Positions 56,847 through 64,000 of a stretch of 64,000 nucleotides of DNA are shown here, piece by piece (position 1 is the first letter of the stretch; each line of letters opens with the position of its first letter). The position numbers were made by a program, and so were the translations under genes. The DNA comes from Pseudomonadota bacterium (lineage in GTDB: Bacteria; Pseudomonadota; Alphaproteobacteria; UBA2136; JAPKEQ01), in contig JAYZXF010000011.1 of assembly GCA_036141575.1 (NCBI GenBank), positions 205,021-269,020 on the forward strand, given 5' to 3'. The notes beneath the pieces were generated by a model, which was not told the origin of the DNA, ran no database searches, and saw nothing but the letters and a program-made list of their open reading frames with translations.

Positions 56847-57992
56847 ATGAACTTTGGACTATCAGAAGACCATATCATTCTAAGAGATGCGATCCGTAAA
56901 TTTGCAGAAGATGAAATTGCGCCGCATGCAATGGAGCTGGATGCAAAAGAGGAATTCTCAGTTGAGATTACGCAGAAAATGGGTGAAATGGGCTTGTTTG
57001 GCATGTATGTACCAGCAGAGTATGGCGGTCAGGGCATGGACATGCTTTCTTACGTGATTGCAATGGAGGAACTGTCTCGTGTTGATGGTTCTCATGCAGC
57101 AACAGTTACAGCGCACAACTCGATTGGTGTGGGTCCTATTCTTAATTTTGGTACTGACGCGCAGAAGCAAAAATATCTTCCTAAAATGTGTACAGGTGAA
57201 ATGCTTTGGGGCTTTGGCCTTACTGAGCCGAATGCGGGAAGTGATAGCCGCGGTACGCAAACCACAGCTAAGAAAGATGGCGATGAGTGGGTCATTAATG
57301 GGTCTAAAATCTTCATTACAAACGTAAGTAACCCACTTGCGGGTGGTTTGACTGTGCAAGCTAAAACAGGTGAAAAAGACGGCAAGCCAGAGCTTACGTG
57401 TTTCTTGATTGATAAAGAGACTGAAGGTCTGAGTGTGAAAACGATGCATGGTAAACTCATGTGGCGTGCTTCTGATACAGCTGAAGTTTATCTGGATAAT
57501 GTGCGTGTAAAAGACGATGCAATTGTAGGTGAAATTGGTAAAGGGAGCTCTCAAATGCTGACAGCTCTAGATGCTGGTCGCCTTGGTATTGCAGCCATGG
57601 GTCTTGGCGCAGCGCAGGGTGCATTTGAAAGAGCTGTTGAGTACTCAAAAGAGCGTAAGCAGTTTGGTAAGCCAATTTCTAAGTTCCAAGGTATTTCTTT
57701 CAAACTTGCTGATATGGCGATGGAAATTGATGTGGCAAGAAGTTACTTGTATCAAGCGGCGCGCATGAAAGATGCTGGTGTACCATTCACGAAAGAGGCT
57801 TCTATTGCTAAGCTTTACTGTACTGAAGTGGCTGGCCGCGTAACGGACTGGGCGATTCAGGTGCATGGTGGTTACGGTCTTATGCAAGAGTATGACGTTG
57901 AGCGTTTTTGGCGTGACCAGCGTATTCTTCAGATTGGTGAGGGGAGCTCAGAAGTGCAGAGGATTGTGATTGCAAGGCAACTGGGTTGTTAA
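56847..57992 (+). CDS. Acyl-CoA dehydrogenase
   Basis: A 381-residue flavoenzyme that forms a trans-2 double bond in acyl-CoA. Signatures: FGLTEPNAGSDSRGTQTTA, ERKQFGKPISKFQ, VHGGYGLMQEYDVERFWRD and ILQIGEGSSEVQRIVIARQL, where the Glu in GEGSSEVQR sits at the usual catalytic-base position. The closest relatives are short/branched-chain forms; the chain length is not readable. It has AGGAAGAG upstream and lies 44 nt after iorAB, likely in one operon. Confidence 0.93.
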   Translation: MNFGLSEDHIILRDAIRKFAEDEIAPHAMELDAKEEFSVEITQKMGEMGLFGMYVPAEYGGQGMDMLSYVIAMEELSRVDGSHAATVTAHNSIGVGPILNFGTDAQKQKYLPKMCTGEMLWGFGLTEPNAGSDSRGTQTTAKKDGDEWVINGSKIFITNVSNPLAGGLTVQAKTGEKDGKPELTCFLIDKETEGLSVKTMHGKLMWRASDTAEVYLDNVRVKDDAIVGEIGKGSSQMLTALDAGRLGIAAMGLGAAQGAFERAVEYSKERKQFGKPISKFQGISFKLADMAMEIDVARSYLYQAARMKDAGVPFTKEASIAKLYCTEVAGRVTDWAIQVHGGYGLMQEYDVERFWRDQRILQIGEGSSEVQRIVIARQLGC

Positions 57993-58013
57993 GTATCTCT
58001 TGTAAATGAATGC

Positions 58014-58048
58014 GAAAAGGCTGTTACAATGAGTGACAGCCTTTTTGT
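58014..58048 (+). terminator. Terminator after the acyl-CoA dehydrogenase gene
   Basis: AAAAGGCTGT / ACAGCCTTTTT with a loop of about 11 nt, then TTTTTG. Confidence 0.85.
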
Positions 58049-58102
58049 TTGGGTTTATGATGGTGTTTCAAGTTTAAAGAAAACAACAAAACGGTACATG
58101 TA

Positions 58103-59509
58103 ATGAGCGATAAGAACCAGCAGTTTAGATCTGAACAAGATACAATGGGAACAGTAGAAGTTCCTTCTGAGGCGTATTGGGGTGCTCAAACCCAGCGTTC
58201 ATTGCATAACTTTAAAATTGGTACGCAGAAATTTACACCGGATTTTGTACGTGCTTACGCATACCTTAAAAAAGCATGTGCTACAGTCAATGCTGACCTT
58301 GGTAAGTTGGAGCGTGAAAAGGCGGATGCGATCTGTCGTGCGGCGACTGAGGTTGTTGAGGGTAAGTTTAATGACCAGTTTCCTCTTGCTGTTTGGCAGA
58401 CAGGTTCAGGTACGCAAACAAACATGAACGTCAACGAAGTGATTGCAAACCGCGCAATTGAAAACGAAGAAGGTGTGATCGGTTCTAAAGACCCAATTCA
58501 CCCGAATGATCATGTGAATATGGGCCAATCAACAAACGATACATTCCCAACTGCAATGCATATTAGTGCAGTGCTTGCGGTAGAGGAGAAGCTTCTTCCA
58601 GCCCTTAAAAAGCTACAAACGGCTCTGCATGAAAAGTCTGAGTCATTCCGCCACATTATTAAAATTGGTCGTACGCACCTGCAAGATGCAACACCTTTGA
58701 CGCTTGGCCAAGAGTTCAGTGGTTATGCAGCGCAGCTAACAAAAGGCATTGAGCGTGTGGAAGCAATTCTCCCAGAGCTTAAGGAGCTTGCGGTTGGTGG
58801 TACAGCTGTAGGGACAGGTATTAATACGCACCCAGAGTTTGATGCGCGTGTGGTGAAAGAAGTGTCTCGCCTAACAGGGCATGATTTTACTGTGGCGATG
58901 AATAAGTTTGAAGCGATTGCAACGCATGATGCAATTGTAAACGGAAGTGGTGTTCTAAACACGATTGCAACGTCATGCATGAAAGTTGCGAACGACATTC
59001 GTCTGCTTGCATCTGGCCCTCGTTGCGGTATTGGTGAATTGAATCTTCCATCAAACGAGCCGGGCAGTTCAATTATGCCAGGTAAGGTAAACCCAACGCA
59101 GTCTGAAGCTCTTACAATGGTATGTGCTCAAGTTATGGGGAACCATGTAGCAGTTACCGTTGCAGGGTCTAATGGTCATTTTGAGCTAAATGCATTTAAG
59201 CCTGTGATGATTCATAACTTCCTTGAGTCAGTTGATATCCTGAGTGATGCAATGGTGAGTTTTGCAGATAACTGTGTGGTTGGTATTCAGCCAAACCGTG
59301 AGAAGATTGACCATAACCTGACAAACTCTCTCATGCTTGTAACAGCACTGAACCCTGTGATTGGTTACGATAACGCAGCCAAGGTTGCGAAAAAGGCCCA
59401 TGCTGAGAACACGACTCTGAAAGAATCTGCAATCTCTATGGGGCTTGTGGATGAGGTGACATTTGACAATGTTGTGCGTCCTGAAACAATGGTTGAGCCT
59501 CAGAAATAA
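58103..59509 (+). CDS. fumC: Class II fumarate hydratase
   Basis: A 468-residue enzyme of the TCA cycle that hydrates fumarate to malate. Motifs: [53 protein letters not shown] and the superfamily signature [13 protein letters not shown]. The TAA stop begins a large hairpin (described separately). The ribosome site is weak. Confidence 0.97.
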   Translation: MSDKNQQFRSEQDTMGTVEVPSEAYWGAQTQRSLHNFKIGTQKFTPDFVRAYAYLKKACATVNADLGKLEREKADAICRAATEVVEGKFNDQFPLAVWQTGSGTQTNMNVNEVIANRAIENEEGVIGSKDPIHPNDHVNMGQSTNDTFPTAMHISAVLAVEEKLLPALKKLQTALHEKSESFRHIIKIGRTHLQDATPLTLGQEFSGYAAQLTKGIERVEAILPELKELAVGGTAVGTGINTHPEFDARVVKEVSRLTGHDFTVAMNKFEAIATHDAIVNGSGVLNTIATSCMKVANDIRLLASGPRCGIGELNLPSNEPGSSIMPGKVNPTQSEALTMVCAQVMGNHVAVTVAGSNGHFELNAFKPVMIHNFLESVDILSDAMVSFADNCVVGIQPNREKIDHNLTNSLMLVTALNPVIGYDNAAKVAKKAHAENTTLKESAISMGLVDEVTFDNVVRPETMVEPQK

Positions 59510-59599
59510 TTAAGCAATTAGCAGCTTTACTTTTTTCAAGCTCAAGTAGATGGACTACTACACGCTTTTCAAAAAGATAAACCTGCTAAACCTTAATTA
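59507..59599 (+). ncRNA. Large structured hairpin starting at the fumC stop codon (copy B)
   Basis: Pairings seen directly: TAATTAAG 59507-59514 with CTTAATTA 59592-59599; AGCAG 59520-59524 with CTGCT 59583-59587; TTTA 59526-59529 with TAAA 59578-59581; CTTTTT 59530-59535 with AAAAAG 59571-59576; AGC 59539-59541 with GCT 59564-59566; AGTAG 59545-59549 with CTACT 59555-59559 around loop ATGGA. The inner AGC..AGTAG..CTACT..GCT core and flanking C-T-tract/A-tract match copy A after recJ; the outer stem differs in sequence but is again fully paired. Confidence 0.65.
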
Positions 59600-59621
59600 T
59601 TTCTGTGTATAGGTTATAGTT

Positions 59622-60191
59622 ATGAATAAGCTTTTTTATCCATCTCCAAATCACGAGCCTCGCACAGAGGATATAAAGTACATTGTTGTACACGGGACAT
59701 GGATGGAAAGTGATAAAGAGGCGCTTGAGCGCCTCTCATGCCCTCAGGCGAAGGTGAGTTGCCATTACTATATTGATCAGCAAGGCCAGCTTATTCAAAT
59801 GGTGGCGGAGACCCAAGTGGCGTGGCATGCAGGTGTGAGCGCGTGGCGAGATGATGTCAGCTTGAATAAAAATTCAATCGGTATTGAGGTGTCTGTTCTG
59901 CCTCATCAAAAATTCCATGAATGCCAATATGAGACGCTTGAATGGCTCCTTAAAGACTTGAGGGAGCGTTATGCGCTCTCTACGGATGTTGTACTTGCAC
60001 ATAGTGATATTGCGCCGAACCGTAAAGATGATCCGGGGCGTGGTTTTGATTGGGGGCGCTTAGCCTCTCGGGATTTGGTTTTAAATAAACCTGAGTCTTT
60101 AGATGTAACAAATCCTGAAAGCCTGCGTGCGTTTGGCTATGTGGGCGAGGATGCTCATATCCTTAAAGCAGCAAAGTTGCGCTGGGGCTAA
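59622..60191 (+). CDS. ampD: N-acetylmuramoyl-L-alanine amidase (AmpD-like)
   Basis: A 189-residue amidase_2-family zinc enzyme that cleaves the muramyl-peptide amide bond in wall recycling. Zinc ligands and catalytic residues: IVVHGT (first His), VAWHAGVSAW, NSIGIEVSV (Glu) and VLAHSDIAPNRKDDPG (second His and the Lys/Asp of the catalytic loop). No signal peptide, so it is cytosolic. It lies downstream of the fumC hairpin. A neighbour of rnpB and mraZ, as often in alphaproteobacteria. Confidence 0.9.
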   Translation: MNKLFYPSPNHEPRTEDIKYIVVHGTWMESDKEALERLSCPQAKVSCHYYIDQQGQLIQMVAETQVAWHAGVSAWRDDVSLNKNSIGIEVSVLPHQKFHECQYETLEWLLKDLRERYALSTDVVLAHSDIAPNRKDDPGRGFDWGRLASRDLVLNKPESLDVTNPESLRAFGYVGEDAHILKAAKLRWG

Positions 60192-60674
60192 TTACTCAGT
60201 TTTGTGAGCGCGCTTAATAAATTTCATCGCTTTTCTTGAAAATTTTCCAGCTGATACAAATGGCATGACTTTAGAAATAAGGGGCATGATCCATCCGTGA
60301 ATCTGTAGGAAAAAGGCACCAAGGTATGTGCTCCCAAGCCATGCAAGCATGGCTGTAAAAAGATTAATAATGAAAATAACAATTCCAGCAAAAAATCCAT
60401 AAATAGCTGTAATGAGGCTGGTGATACCCAGTGCGCTCATAATGCCAAGGAGCCATGTGATGATAGGTGTAATGATGGCAGCAAAGAATCCCCAAATGCT
60501 AACAGCAAGTGCACTGGTGAGCATAAAGGCCCATAGGTAAAGGCTGAAAGCGAGTACGAATATGATGGCGATCACATAAATAAAAATGCGCAAGACCTTG
60601 TTCTTCGGCAGCAGGCTGTGCGCTTGCTTGAGTTTTGCTTTAAAGATGCTAAAGAATTTTTGAATGTATTTCAT
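60192..60674 (-). CDS. Unknown multi-pass membrane protein downstream of rnpB
   Basis: A 160-residue protein with three or four hydrophobic segments at about 28-52, 54-78, 83-105 and 106-120. Charged basic ends (KAKLKQAHSLLPKNK, KFSRKAMKFIKRAHK) flank them. No family recognised. The ATG is only about 9 nt beyond the 3' end of RNase P RNA and there is no obvious Shine-Dalgarno. It converges on ampD with no gap. It may be cotranscribed with rnpB. Confidence 0.65.
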   Translation of the reverse strand: MKYIQKFFSIFKAKLKQAHSLLPKNKVLRIFIYVIAIIFVLAFSLYLWAFMLTSALAVSIWGFFAAIITPIITWLLGIMSALGITSLITAIYGFFAGIVIFIINLFTAMLAWLGSTYLGAFFLQIHGWIMPLISKVMPFVSAGKFSRKAMKFIKRAHKTE

Positions 60675-60683
60675 ATTTTAAAA

Positions 60684-61021
<338 letters not shown>

Positions 61022-61028
61022 GGGCGAC

Positions 61029-61034
61029 AGTATA
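61029..61034 (-). promoter_or_regulatory. -10 element of rnpB
   Basis: TATACT on the minus strand, about 7 nt before the RNase P RNA 5' end. The -35 region is weak (TTCTTG at 17 nt). Confidence 0.5.
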
Positions 61035-61079
61035 TGACTCTGATAAAAACTCAAGAAAATTCTACTTACTCATTGCTGC

Positions 61080-61158
61080 AAATATTTTATGTCTTCCGAT
61101 GCTTGACTTATGTACGTCTTGGTACATGGCGCCTTCGCTTCTCAGTTATAAAATATTT
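61080..61158. repeat. Interrupted inverted repeat upstream of mraZ
   Basis: Outer arms AAATATTTTAT 61080-61090 and ATAAAATATTT 61148-61158 are perfect complements; an inner ATGTAC 61110-61115 pairs with GTACAT 61122-61127 around GTCTTG. Confidence 0.55.
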
Positions 61159-61186
61159 TCACGGATGATTAAGCGAATTTGTGCCA

Positions 61187-61201
61187 TGGGATTCTCTGGG
61201 A
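61187..61201 (+). promoter_or_regulatory. Two phased TGGGA boxes (possible distal MraZ site)
   Basis: TGGGA at 61187 and 61197, exactly 10 nt apart, in the orientation opposite to the proximal cluster. Confidence 0.4.
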
Positions 61202-61231
61202 TTTTTGATGATTTTCGTGGGTTTTGAGCAG

Positions 61232-61252
61232 TTATTCACAAAGTTATCCACA
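61232..61252 (+). promoter_or_regulatory. Two tandem DnaA boxes
   Basis: TTATTCACA (61232-61240) and TTATCCACA (61244-61252); both fit the TTATNCACA consensus, 12 nt apart start to start. Confidence 0.6.
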
Positions 61253-61293
61253 GGCGGACACGGCAGAAATATTAAGAAAAGTGCAAATTGGTG

Positions 61294-61336
61294 TTGCGTT
61301 ATCCCATATTATCCCATAAGATTCCATTGTGTCCCA
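61294..61336 (+). promoter_or_regulatory. mraZ promoter overlapped by a four-box MraZ operator
   Basis: -35 TTGCGT (61294-61299), 17 nt, -10 TAAGAT (61317-61322). TCCCA at 61302, 61312 and 61332 and TTCCA at 61322 lie on an exact 10-nt period, the reverse complement of the TGGGN-N5 direct repeats bound by MraZ. Two boxes fall in the spacer, one on the -10 and one at the start point, so autorepression is expected. Confidence 0.78.
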
Positions 61337-61430
61337 AATATCACCATGAGCGAACCAAATGTGAGGGATGCGAGAGAGAAAAGCCCATTTTTTATAGGGC
61401 TTGATGCAAAAAAGAGAGGCATGGAGAGAC

Positions 61431-61886
61431 GTGACGGTATTTCTGTCTACATACGTCAATAACATTGATAAGAAAGGGCGGGTAAGTGTACCTGCTCCTT
61501 TCCGTGCCGAAATGATGGCGCAGTCTCGCCAGTCTGTTGTGATTTTTCCGTCTCGCAAAGAGGGCTTCCTGTTTGTGTGGGGGTATGATGATTTTCTCGC
61601 ATTTGCTAAACGCATTAACAGTCTTCCTCCAATGTCTAAAGAGCGCCAACGTTTGAGCCGTACAATTCTTGCTGCATCTAAAAACATTACTTTAGATGGT
61701 GATGGTCGTATGATTCTTCCTTCTGATCTTCTGGAAGTGGCTAAGGTTGAGGATAAGCTTCTATTCGCAGGTCAGGGTGAGTACTTCACGCTTTGGAATC
61801 CTGAGCTATACGAACAGTGTCAGACTGCTGACGAAGAGCATTATGATGATGATCTAGAGACTCTATCAGAAGGGTGGGCGATTTAA
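61431..61886 (+). CDS. mraZ: Transcriptional regulator MraZ
   Basis: A 151-residue double AbrB-fold repressor of the division and cell-wall cluster. The first half starts VFLSTYVNNIDKKGRVSVPAPFR, the second has NITLDGDGRMILPSDLL, the two SpoVT/AbrB-like repeats. The start is GTG 61431, where family alignment begins and GGAGAG lies close upstream; the ATG at 61401 would add an unsupported ten residues. Its stop overlaps the rsmH ATG (TAATG). Confidence 0.94.
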   Translation: MTVFLSTYVNNIDKKGRVSVPAPFRAEMMAQSRQSVVIFPSRKEGFLFVWGYDDFLAFAKRINSLPPMSKERQRLSRTILAASKNITLDGDGRMILPSDLLEVAKVEDKLLFAGQGEYFTLWNPELYEQCQTADEEHYDDDLETLSEGWAI

Positions 61887-62800
61887 TGCATGATCCTGTA
61901 ATGCTCACTGATGTGTTGAATTCAGCTGGAGAGCTTTCAGGGAAACGTGTTGTGGACTGCACTTTTGGTGGTGGCGGTTATACGAAAGTCTTTTTGGATC
62001 GTGGTGCTTCGGTTGTGGCGATTGATAAAGACCCTTCAGCTATTGAACGTTCAAAGGAATTTGTATCTGAGTATGGTGATAAGTTCCGTATTCATCACGG
62101 TAGTTTTAGAGAGTTGGATGATGCGCTTGCAGGTGAGGTTGCAGATGTGATTGTAGCGGACCTTGGCATTTCTTCATTTCAAATTGATCAAGCTGAACGT
62201 GGTTTTTCTTTCATGAAAGATGGGCCTTTGGATATGCGCATGTCTGCTGATGGTTTAAGTGCTGCAGATGTGGTTGCTGACTTTGAAGAGGAGCGTCTCG
62301 CAAATATTATTTACATGTACGGGGAAGAGCGTTTGTCTCGCCGTATTGCGAAAGCCATTGTAAGGGCGCGCAGTGAATCTCGTATTGAAACAACAACAGA
62401 GCTTGTAAAGGTTATTGAGTCTGCTGTTGGTCGCCCGAAGGGTAAAAAATCTAAGCATCCTGCTATGCGCACATTTATGGCATTGCGCCTGTTTGTAAAT
62501 CAAGAATTAGAAGATCTGGAAGTCTTGCTGGAAAAGGCTATGCATAGCCTAAGCGAAGATGGAAAGCTTATTATCGTAACGTTTCACTCTCTGGAAGATC
62601 GTATTGTGAAACAGTTTATGCACCGTTTTAAAACAAAACCTGCTCAGGTGTCTGAAGTTTGGCCAGAGGCGGCAGCCTCTTTGCTGGATAAGGTTTTTGT
62701 TTTGCCAACACGCAAAAGCGTCAAAGTCTCAGAAGAAGAAGTTAAAAATAACCGTAGGGCAAGAAGTGCGCAAATGCGTGTTTTGGAAAGGGTTGCATGA
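61886..62800 (+). CDS. rsmH: 16S rRNA (cytosine1402-N4)-methyltransferase
   Basis: A 304-residue SAM-dependent methyltransferase. Motifs: HDPVMLTDVL, VVDCTFGGGGYTKVFL (SAM loop), IVADLGISSFQID, ERGFSFMKDGPLDMRM and LIIVTFHSLEDRIVKQF. The start at ATG 61886 overlaps the mraZ stop and is preferred over an upstream GTG 61874. Second gene of the dcw cluster. Confidence 0.96.
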   Translation: MHDPVMLTDVLNSAGELSGKRVVDCTFGGGGYTKVFLDRGASVVAIDKDPSAIERSKEFVSEYGDKFRIHHGSFRELDDALAGEVADVIVADLGISSFQIDQAERGFSFMKDGPLDMRMSADGLSAADVVADFEEERLANIIYMYGEERLSRRIAKAIVRARSESRIETTTELVKVIESAVGRPKGKKSKHPAMRTFMALRLFVNQELEDLEVLLEKAMHSLSEDGKLIIVTFHSLEDRIVKQFMHRFKTKPAQVSEVWPEAAASLLDKVFVLPTRKSVKVSEEEVKNNRRARSAQMRVLERVA

Positions 62801-63078
62801 ATATTAAGTTGATGGATGTATGTATCGTCCTCTTCACTGGTCTATCATTTATCGCCATGGTGCATATTAAAACTGATGTGCAAGTGATGAAAGATAAGCG
62901 TGAGCGTTTGCTTGCAAGTGAGCGTGCCCTTAAAGATGAACTTCGTGTGCTAAAAGCAGAGTACTACCACGTTTCTCGTCCTGAACGTCTGGAAGCTGTT
63001 GCACGTCAAATTGGTATGGTGCCAATGGATATGGATCAGGTGAAACGTATCTCTTTTGATGGAGGCGAGCGTTTCTAA
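62797..63078 (+). CDS. ftsL: Cell division protein FtsL-like
   Basis: A 93-residue bitopic protein: one membrane segment at 7-24 (VCIVLFTGLSFIAMVHI) and a coiled coil (about 30-58) followed by RPERLEAVARQIGMVPMD, the usual FtsL/DivIC ending. Assigned by position between rsmH and ftsI plus this architecture. ATGA overlap with rsmH. Confidence 0.88.
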   Translation: MNIKLMDVCIVLFTGLSFIAMVHIKTDVQVMKDKRERLLASERALKDELRVLKAEYYHVSRPERLEAVARQIGMVPMDMDQVKRISFDGGERF

Positions 63079-63081
63079 TCT

Positions 63082-64000
63082 ATGGCAAGGCGTCGCACAA
63101 AAAACAAGAATAAGCTCACCGATTTTCAGGTGAGGTTTTTCGTTTTTAAAGCCGTTATTGTTCTATGTTTTGTTGGTCTTTCTTATAAAGTTTTGGAGCT
63201 TGGTTTAGATAGTGCACGTGAGCCTAAGGCACCAAGTAACTTCGCGCAAAATACATTTGTTGAGCGTGGTACGATTTATGATCGTAATGGAATTGAACTT
63301 GCGCTGACTTTAGATGTTCATTCTCTTTATGCTGACCCTAAAATGATGCTAGATCATGATGAAGCCATTGCTTCTTTGAAAACACTCTTTCCTGATTTGA
63401 AGTGGGAAAAGCTTGAGGCACGAATTAAAACGCCAAAGCGTCGCTTTGTGTGGCTGAAGCGCAAGCTGACACCAGTGGAGGTTAAGGCTGTTTACCGTCT
63501 TGGTATTCCGGGGCTTGGCTTTAAAAAGGAAAAAGTGCGCTTTTACCCACATGAAAACCTATATGCTCACATGGTTGGTGGTGTGAATAATGCTGGTCAA
63601 GGTGCATTTGGTTTGGAGTACTACCAAAATAAACGTCTGTCTGGTGGTGAAGATTTAACTCTGACAATTGACTCTCGTTTGCAGGAACGTTTGCACTCTT
63701 CGCTTGCAAAAGTTATGGAGCAAGAAGGGACTTTTGCAGTGTGGGGCGTTGCTCTAAATGCAAAGACGCGTGAGGTTTTGGCAGCTGTGAGCATGCCTGA
63801 TTATGATCCGAATGCGCTTGGTGATGCGAGTGAAGATGTTTTGAGAAACCGTTTTGCGCAGGGTGTATATGAGATGGGTTCTACGTTTAAAGTGTTCACA
63901 CTTGCGCAAGCTTATGAGTTGGGTTTGATTGATGATGAGACAGAAATTGATGCACGTAAGCCAATCAAAATCTCTCGCTTCACAATTAAAGACTCTCACG
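63082..64000 (+). CDS. ftsI: Peptidoglycan transpeptidase FtsI (PBP3), 5' part
   Basis: Translated by hand; the gene runs off the right edge, about 306 residues visible. It has a basic start (MARRRTKNKNKL), one membrane anchor near 20-40, the N-terminal dimerisation region (VERGTIYDRNG), and the transpeptidase domain beginning DLTLTIDSRLQERL. The catalytic SxxK is GSTFKVFT near the end of the visible part. It synthesises septal cross-links together with FtsW. Gap to ftsL is 3 nt. Confidence 0.95.
   Translation, partial: MARRRTKNKNKLTDFQVRFFVFKAVIVLCFVGLSYKVLELGLDSAREPKAPSNFAQNTFVERGTIYDRNGIELALTLDVHSLYADPKMMLDHDEAIASLKTLFPDLKWEKLEARIKTPKRRFVWLKRKLTPVEVKAVYRLGIPGLGFKKEKVRFYPHENLYAHMVGGVNNAGQGAFGLEYYQNKRLSGGEDLTLTIDSRLQERLHSSLAKVMEQEGTFAVWGVALNAKTREVLAAVSMPDYDPNALGDASEDVLRNRFAQGVYEMGSTFKVFTLAQAYELGLIDDETEIDARKPIKISRFTIKDSH

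Larger units (their letters stand above)
61022..61430. other. 409-nt rnpB-mraZ regulatory spacer
   Basis: This spacer holds, in order: the rnpB -10 element; a 79-nt interrupted inverted repeat (61080-61158); two 10-nt-spaced TGGGA boxes (61187-61201); two DnaA boxes (61232-61252); the mraZ promoter overlapped by four phased TCCCA/TTCCA boxes (61294-61336); and in the leader a small AAGCCC/GGGCTT hairpin (61381-61402). I see no coding sequence in it. Confidence 0.7.

Noticed and set aside
61232-61252. A replication origin at the DnaA boxes
   Set aside because: Only two boxes are seen, without an adjacent cluster of further boxes, dnaA or other origin-linked genes. Control of mraZ is the simpler reading.

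Overview
This window is a chromosomal stretch, about 44% GC by eye, from a flagellated alphaproteobacterium. I infer this from a fused indolepyruvate ferredoxin oxidoreductase, the flgF-flgG-flgA-flgH order with sigma-54 type flagellar promoters, a 7Fe ferredoxin of the FdxA type, the gatCAB genes, and an ampD / rnpB / mraZ-rsmH-ftsL-ftsI neighbourhood. I cannot name the genus. I see no insertion sequence, prophage, CRISPR array or rRNA operon.

Layout. 1-2.9 kb: 5' part of flgK, folD and an FAD oxidoreductase. 2.9-10.9 kb: recJ, a leaderless-looking diguanylate cyclase, a PP2C-like protein, and a three-gene signalling operon (response regulator, membrane protein, EAL protein) whose catalytic motifs are eroded. 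11-22 kb: xth, rpmG, an unknown membrane protein coupled to a DsbA-like protein, fdxA, a stand-alone RelA/SpoT-type HD hydrolase, an orphan Wzz/CpsD pair, pyk and three orphan genes. 22-34 kb: rnr, topA, dprA, a degenerate PlsY-like gene, a pterin dehydratase, ruvX and gatCAB. 29-36 kb also holds three GC-richer orphan genes, one faintly serpin-like, each with its own promoter and an upstream hairpin. 36-46 kb: flhB, pgi in an operon with two GGDEF/EAL-type proteins, the flgF-H operon behind a sigma-54 promoter, and tandem secreted paralogs. 46-60 kb: mutL, amidotransferases, rsmD, tadA, tsaC, greA, ung, tRNA-Met(CAU), iorAB, an acyl-CoA dehydrogenase, fumC and ampD. 60-64 kb: RNase P RNA, then the start of the division/cell-wall cluster.

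How the parts fit. Motility and c-di-GMP turnover or sensing recur: three flagellar loci, one intact diguanylate cyclase and three degenerate GGDEF/EAL proteins. The rest is mostly housekeeping: DNA repair, translation, central carbon metabolism and cell-wall synthesis. The most unusual items are (1) two large, structurally matching hairpins that each begin at the stop codon of an unrelated gene (recJ, fumC); (2) an HD-only alarmone-hydrolase candidate with every catalytic residue kept; (3) a mraZ control region with four 10-nt-phased MraZ boxes on the promoter and a pair of DnaA boxes upstream; and (4) a set of near-leaderless promoter/start-codon pairs.
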